The notes under the pieces: model-generated
What the model saw: the letters and a program-made list of their open reading frames with translations, nothing else
Database searches by the model: none
Told to the model about the DNA's origin: nothing
Source: Acidimicrobiaceae bacterium
GTDB lineage: Bacteria; Actinomycetota; Acidimicrobiia; Acidimicrobiales; RAAP-2
Length of the DNA: 52,014 nucleotides
Assembly (NCBI GenBank): GCA_003170315.1
Contig: PNAH01000004.1
Location: 87,700 to 139,713 of the forward strand
Direction of reading: 5' to 3'
Part shown: positions 48,231 to 52,014 of the stretch, piece after piece
Numbering within the stretch: the stretch's first letter is position 1
How the letters are laid out: each line of letters begins with the position of its first letter
Translations under genes and position numbers: made by a program

Positions 48231-48251
48231 ACGAACTCGAGGGAGACGCCG

Positions 48252-49112
48252 CTATGGAGTGACAAAACGCTCGATGAACGCCATGGTGATCTCCGCAACC
48301 TCTGGCCAACCATTGTCAATGACGAGAGAGTGGCCACGGTTCTTGATCTCTTCGATCTCGGTCACGGCCTCGTTTCGACGCTGGCGCTTGAATGAAGCGT
48401 TGGCAATGGCCCAAGGTACCGTGTGATCCTTCTCGCCAGATATCAGCTTCATCGGACCTCGCTCGGGGTTCTTCGAGTCGACGCTGGCCTCGGTTGAGGG
48501 ATTAACGTTCGCGAACGCCGCTTGAAAGAGTGGAATGCCGGAGCCGGGCACCGGAAATTCGTCGTAGAGTCTCTTGGCTTCGGACTCGTCGACCGCGTTC
48601 ACGAATCCGTAACGGAACTGATCGTACGAAAGCATTATCGAACGCTTTTTGTTCGCTGGATTGCGAATTACCGCGGAAGCGACCTTGAGAGCCGAGAAGG
48701 GCAGCGGCAACACCCCGCGAAAGGGACCCGGATCGATCGGCACGGACACGCGGGCCAAACCTTGGCCCGCGAGCTTTTGCGTTATCAGTCCTCCGAAAGA
48801 GTGCCCGACAATGGCCGGCTTGACGTTAAGTCCTTTGATGACGTCGGCGACGTGATCAGTGATGGCGCCAACGCTCTTGCCGGCGAAGAGTTCGGGATGG
48901 CTCCGGCCCTCGGCCACCGTCGCCGGATCATCGGGCCAGTCCACGGCGATGGTCGCGTAACCAGCGGCTTCGAACATTGATCGCCACGGATCCCAACTGC
49001 CCGCGAGCAGCCAAAGACCATGGACGAAAACAATCGGCGGCTTACCGGACTCGTTCGCTTGGGAAACCTGCAACTGTTCACCGACGGTCGGTAGGCTCAA
49101 GGGACTCTTCAA
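48252..49112 (-). CDS. Alpha/beta-hydrolase
   Basis: 286 residues with the complete catalytic set: oxyanion region FVHGLW (29-34), nucleophile Ser105 in GHSFGG, acid Asp229 in GEKDHTVPW and His261 in NRGHSL. A lid is inserted between about 125 and 205. No signal peptide, so cytoplasmic. Substrate unknown; similar proteins include esterases and haloperoxidase-like hydrolases. It is a single gene; the 188-bp gap to aroK holds nothing I can name. Confidence 0.88.
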   Translation of the reverse strand: MKSPLSLPTVGEQLQVSQANESGKPPIVFVHGLWLLAGSWDPWRSMFEAAGYATIAVDWPDDPATVAEGRSHPELFAGKSVGAITDHVADVIKGLNVKPAIVGHSFGGLITQKLAGQGLARVSVPIDPGPFRGVLPLPFSALKVASAVIRNPANKKRSIMLSYDQFRYGFVNAVDESEAKRLYDEFPVPGSGIPLFQAAFANVNPSTEASVDSKNPERGPMKLISGEKDHTVPWAIANASFKRQRRNEAVTEIEEIKNRGHSLVIDNGWPEVAEITMAFIERFVTP

Positions 49113-49300
49113 TGTTTACGCCTCGAAATCGAATATTCGGCTCGCCCTATGCGCACCGCAGATAATTTAACTGTTCAGTGCAACAATTTTCTTCGATTGG
49201 GGGCTGACGATGAACTGCAGCGAAGCCACGCCGTTCAATGTGTCCGACGGGCGACACGGTCTTCATTCAAGGCGAAGGTAGGGCCGTGGGAGCGAAACCT

Positions 49301-49822
49301 CTACTGTTCGGCGCCCAGACCGGTCTCGGCCAAAATACGCGCGACGACCTCTTCGGGAGCGAGATCGTCAACGTCGATCACGAACCCGGCGACCGAGGCG
49401 TAGAGCCCATGTCGCGAGCGATAAAGGTCGTGGAGTGAACGCTTCGGATCCTCACCGAGACGGGGTCGCGATCCCCCGCGTTCCAGGCGATCGCCCAGCG
49501 TGGTGATCGAGGCTCGGAGCCACACCACGACACCCGAGTCCACGAGCAGGGCACGATTCGCCTCGGAGAGGATAGCGCCACCGGCGACCGCGACCACGAC
49601 CGGCACCGGGTGGGTGATCGCCTCGACCAGTACTCGACTCTCCAAGGTTCGAAGGGCTTCGTCGCCGTCGACGTCGAAGATCTCCTGCGCCGTTCGTCCG
49701 GTGTCGGCCAGCAGTTGAGCGTCGGAGTCCAAGAACGGCCAGCCGAGCCTCTTGGCGCAGAGCTGTCCGGCGGTCGTCTTGCCGACCGCCATCATTCCGA
49801 CCAAGAGCAAGCGGTCAGTCAA
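49301..49822 (-). CDS. aroK: Shikimate kinase-like protein
   Basis: 173 residues. P-loop GMMAVGKTT (9-17), DSD (32-34) at the shikimate site, R58 in ALRTLE and RPRL near the lid are as in AroK. The GGG shikimate-binding motif reads GGA (81-83), a possible weakening. No other aro gene is nearby, so it could also be a paralogue acting on a related substrate. GlcK-type gluconate kinases are less similar. Confidence 0.78.
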   Translation of the reverse strand: MTDRLLLVGMMAVGKTTAGQLCAKRLGWPFLDSDAQLLADTGRTAQEIFDVDGDEALRTLESRVLVEAITHPVPVVVAVAGGAILSEANRALLVDSGVVVWLRASITTLGDRLERGGSRPRLGEDPKRSLHDLYRSRHGLYASVAGFVIDVDDLAPEEVVARILAETGLGAEQ

Positions 49823-50044
49823 CGGTTACTCGAGGATCGATCGCCAGGCCATGTCGACCCATTCTTCTCGATGACACTGCGCTGCGCACTCGAAACGCGT
49901 TGCCGATAGAAAGCGATGTTCGAACGGCGAGGGTACCTTGAGTTCGCCGGACGATTTAGGCACTTCTTAGGTATCCACTAGAACTTGTTCACGTTCGACC
50001 TCGATACTGAGGTTTGTTTCGACAGTGCCAAAAAGGAGGTCCCG

Positions 50045-51328
50045 ATGGATTGGGACGACGACAGCCCAGTAGTTCCGGTCAATGATGAAGTGCCGAATCC
50101 TGCACCGACGGTGCCGACGGTCACGGTGAGCAAGACCCGGTGGCGGCTCGCGAAGGGACTGAGTGCACTCGTGCTGGTATTGGTGATTGGCGGTTCAGGC
50201 TTCGTCCTCGGTCACGACATCGTGACACCGACGAATCGCTCCGCGGCACCGAGATTCTCCTTCCCCACCTTCCCCTCCGGCGGTGACGGCGGCGGTAGCA
50301 ACAATCCCTCGTTCCCGGTGCCCACGGTCTCGCCCCAAAACACGAAGGCGGACGCCGCGGCGGCCAAGGTCGCCAGCAAGGTCGACCCCGGCCTGGTCGA
50401 CATCACGACCACTTTCGCCGGTCAGAGCGGTACCGCCGCAGGAACCGGGATGATCCTTAGCGCTCACGGCCTCGTGCTGACCAACAATCACGTCGTCGAG
50501 GACGCCGCGACGTTATCCGTGCGCGACGTGGCCACGAATACCACCTACGTCGGTACCGTGGTCGGCTACGACCTCACGGACGACGTCGCCCTGATCCAAC
50601 TGAAGAACGCCAGTGGACTCACCACGATCAAGACGGCGAACTCCGACACGGTCGCCTCGGGCGAGAAGATCGTGGGCGTCGGCAACGCCGGTGGAGTCGG
50701 CGGCACGCCGAGCTACGTGGCCGGAAACGTCGTCGCGCTCAATCAAGCGATCACGGCCGGCGACGAGACGAATCCGGCGGGCTCCGAGAGCTTGAGAGGT
50801 CTCATCGAGGTGAACGCCGCGATCCAACCCGGTGATTCCGGTGGACCGTTGGTGAATCAAAAGGGAGCCGTGGTTGGAATGGACACCGCGGGCTCTGACC
50901 TCAGCGGTGGCTTCGGTTTCAACCCGGGTGGCTCGTCCAGTTCCCGCGGCTACGCCATTCCCATCAACACGGCCCTCGCGATTGTCTCGTCCATCAAGGA
51001 TGGCAACGCCGTCTCGGGGGTCCACATCGGACCGACGGCGTTCTTAGGTGTCGAATTTGATTCGGCCGCCGCTTCCTTCGCGGGCGCGAACGCGACGAGC
51101 GGTGTCACCATCGCCGGCACGATCGCCGGAACACCGGCGCAAAAAACCGGATTGGCCGCTGGAGACGTCATTACTTCGATCGACGGACAGTCCGCCACGA
51201 CGGGCAGCGAACTACAGACCATCCTGTTGACCAAGAAGCCCGGTGACACGATCCACGTGAACTACTTGAACGTGAGCGGCGCCGCCAACACCGTGAATGT
51301 CAAACTCGCGTCCGGACCGGCGCAGTAA
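50045..51328 (+). CDS. Membrane-anchored HtrA/DegP-type serine protease with PDZ domain
   Basis: 427 residues from ATG 50045, set by AAAGGAGG five bases upstream; a longer frame from 49985 is rejected. Cytoplasmic acidic/Pro-rich start, membrane helix about 38-57, Ser/Pro/Gly linker, then the trypsin-like domain with His149 (TNNHVV), Asp180 (DDVALI) and Ser265 (QPGDSGGPLV), and one PDZ domain about 328-420 (GLAAGDVITSIDGQ). Complete triad, so active. Likely envelope protein quality control. Monocistronic. Confidence 0.94.
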   Translation: MDWDDDSPVVPVNDEVPNPAPTVPTVTVSKTRWRLAKGLSALVLVLVIGGSGFVLGHDIVTPTNRSAAPRFSFPTFPSGGDGGGSNNPSFPVPTVSPQNTKADAAAAKVASKVDPGLVDITTTFAGQSGTAAGTGMILSAHGLVLTNNHVVEDAATLSVRDVATNTTYVGTVVGYDLTDDVALIQLKNASGLTTIKTANSDTVASGEKIVGVGNAGGVGGTPSYVAGNVVALNQAITAGDETNPAGSESLRGLIEVNAAIQPGDSGGPLVNQKGAVVGMDTAGSDLSGGFGFNPGGSSSSRGYAIPINTALAIVSSIKDGNAVSGVHIGPTAFLGVEFDSAAASFAGANATSGVTIAGTIAGTPAQKTGLAAGDVITSIDGQSATTGSELQTILLTKKPGDTIHVNYLNVSGAANTVNVKLASGPAQ

Positions 51329-51483
51329 GACCGAGATTTAATTGCCGGACCGCGGCTACACCCAGGTGGCGTGCGTGACCTGATTGGCTGGCACGGCGAC
51401 GACGTCAGCTACGGACCGACGGACTAACGAGTCGTCAACCATTAACAGTGCTCGGCGCGACGTAAGAGCTGCGAGGGAGCCGT

Positions 51484-52014
51484 TCAGGGGACGATGAGCA
51501 TGCGCACGGTGTCGGTAACCTGTGCGCCGCCCGAGGTGGAACCGGCCATGATCACGACCGGGTCACCGGACTTGGCGATGCCCGACTGCTTGAGTCGCGT
51601 AACCGCGACTTCGCATAGTTCGTCGATGTCCTGGGCCGGCGAGACGTAGATCTCTTGCACGCCCCACGAGGAGTGCAACTGGCGCGCGGTCGCGTCACTC
51701 GGCGTGATGGCGACGATCGGCATGGGCGGTCGAAAACGTGAGATGGCCCGAGCGGTCATGCCGGAACGGGTGCACGCAACGATCGCCACGGCCTCTTCTT
51801 CCATCGCGGCGCGCCAGGCGGCGCCGGTGATCGCGGCGGTGACGCGCGTCGAGCGCGTCCCGGCGCCAATCTGCTGGACGCCGAGGCTGGCACCCCACCC
51901 CTGATAGTCGAAATACTCTTCGGCGCGACGAACGATGCGGTCCATCGTGGTCACCGTGGCGACAGGGTCGTCGCCGATCGCCGTTTCACCGCTCAACATG
52001 ACCGCACTGGCGCC
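51484..52014 (-). CDS. pyk: Pyruvate kinase, C-terminal part (5' end cut by window edge)
   Basis: The last 176 residues of pyruvate kinase. It enters at AVMLSGETAIGDDPVATVTTMDRIVRRAE (end of the barrel), then the C-terminal allosteric domain with CTRSGMTARAISRFRPPMPIVAITP and the closing VIMAGSTSGGAQVTDTVRMLIV. Reading frame is open to the window edge. The stop is followed by a 155-bp convergent gap to the HtrA gene. Confidence 0.95.
   Translation of the reverse strand, partial: GASAVMLSGETAIGDDPVATVTTMDRIVRRAEEYFDYQGWGASLGVQQIGAGTRSTRVTAAITGAAWRAAMEEEAVAIVACTRSGMTARAISRFRPPMPIVAITPSDATARQLHSSWGVQEIYVSPAQDIDELCEVAVTRLKQSGIAKSGDPVVIMAGSTSGGAQVTDTVRMLIVP

Overview
The window reads as a stretch of core chromosome from a high-GC actinobacterium. 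No transposase, integrase, phage gene or CRISPR array is visible. The evidence for Actinomycetota is: a LexA box of the CGAAC-N4-GTTCG type; an imuA'-imuB-dnaE2 mutasome; a MurA with Asp in place of the catalytic Cys, as in mycobacteria; a long ATP synthase delta subunit; and the gene order lysA-hom-thrC / rho-rpmE-prfA-prmC-sua5 / wecA-atpIBEFHAGDC / murA, which follows the Mycobacterium tuberculosis order. Placement in Acidimicrobiia is a guess from overall style.

Layout: 1-4126 is an SOS module: imuA'-imuB-dnaE2 on the minus strand and a divergent SRAP/YedK gene, sharing one perfect LexA palindrome. 4127-4781 has no convincing gene but holds hairpins and three DnaA-box-like 9-mers. 4782-10405 carries single genes: a DMT-type membrane protein, a CHASE-GGDEF-EAL c-di-GMP enzyme, a DUF1801 protein, an internally duplicated unknown protein and a DHFR-like reductase. 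10494-14339 holds tRNA-Ala, a possible SepX/GlpR-like division membrane protein and assimilatory sulfate reduction (cysH divergent from cysDN). 14336-18958 holds a DUF2269 protein, meaB and murA on the minus strand, then glpX and a CBS protein, then a small membrane protein. 19165-29660 is one long minus-strand run: rpiB, glyA, wecA, atpZ, atpI, atpBEFHAGDC. 29717-36190 holds a thiolase-like protein (TLP1 type), a membrane protein and sua5, prmC, prfA, rpmE, rho. 36560-42782 holds an FtsX-type permease and thrC, hom, lysA. 42872-44461 is a TetR/cupin/SnoaL locus and tRNA-Arg. 44562-49112 is the least conserved part: an SGNH (DUF459) protein, two exported proteins with strong intergenic hairpins, a zinc-ribbon remnant and an alpha/beta hydrolase. 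The window ends with a shikimate kinase-like gene, an HtrA protease and the C-terminal part of pyruvate kinase.

Most of the window is housekeeping: translation termination and tRNA modification (rpmE, prfA, prmC, sua5), transcription termination (rho), ATP synthesis, Asp-family amino acids, sulfate assimilation and peptidoglycan precursor synthesis. I found no clearly new multi-gene system. The observations most worth a second look are the compact ImuB and the SOS promoter geometry, the substituted CysH and MurA active-site positions, the duplicated protein at 8.9 kb, and the exported-protein pair at 46-48 kb. Several first genes of transcripts have a -10-like hexamer 6-8 nt before the start codon and no Shine-Dalgarno, suggesting leaderless mRNAs.
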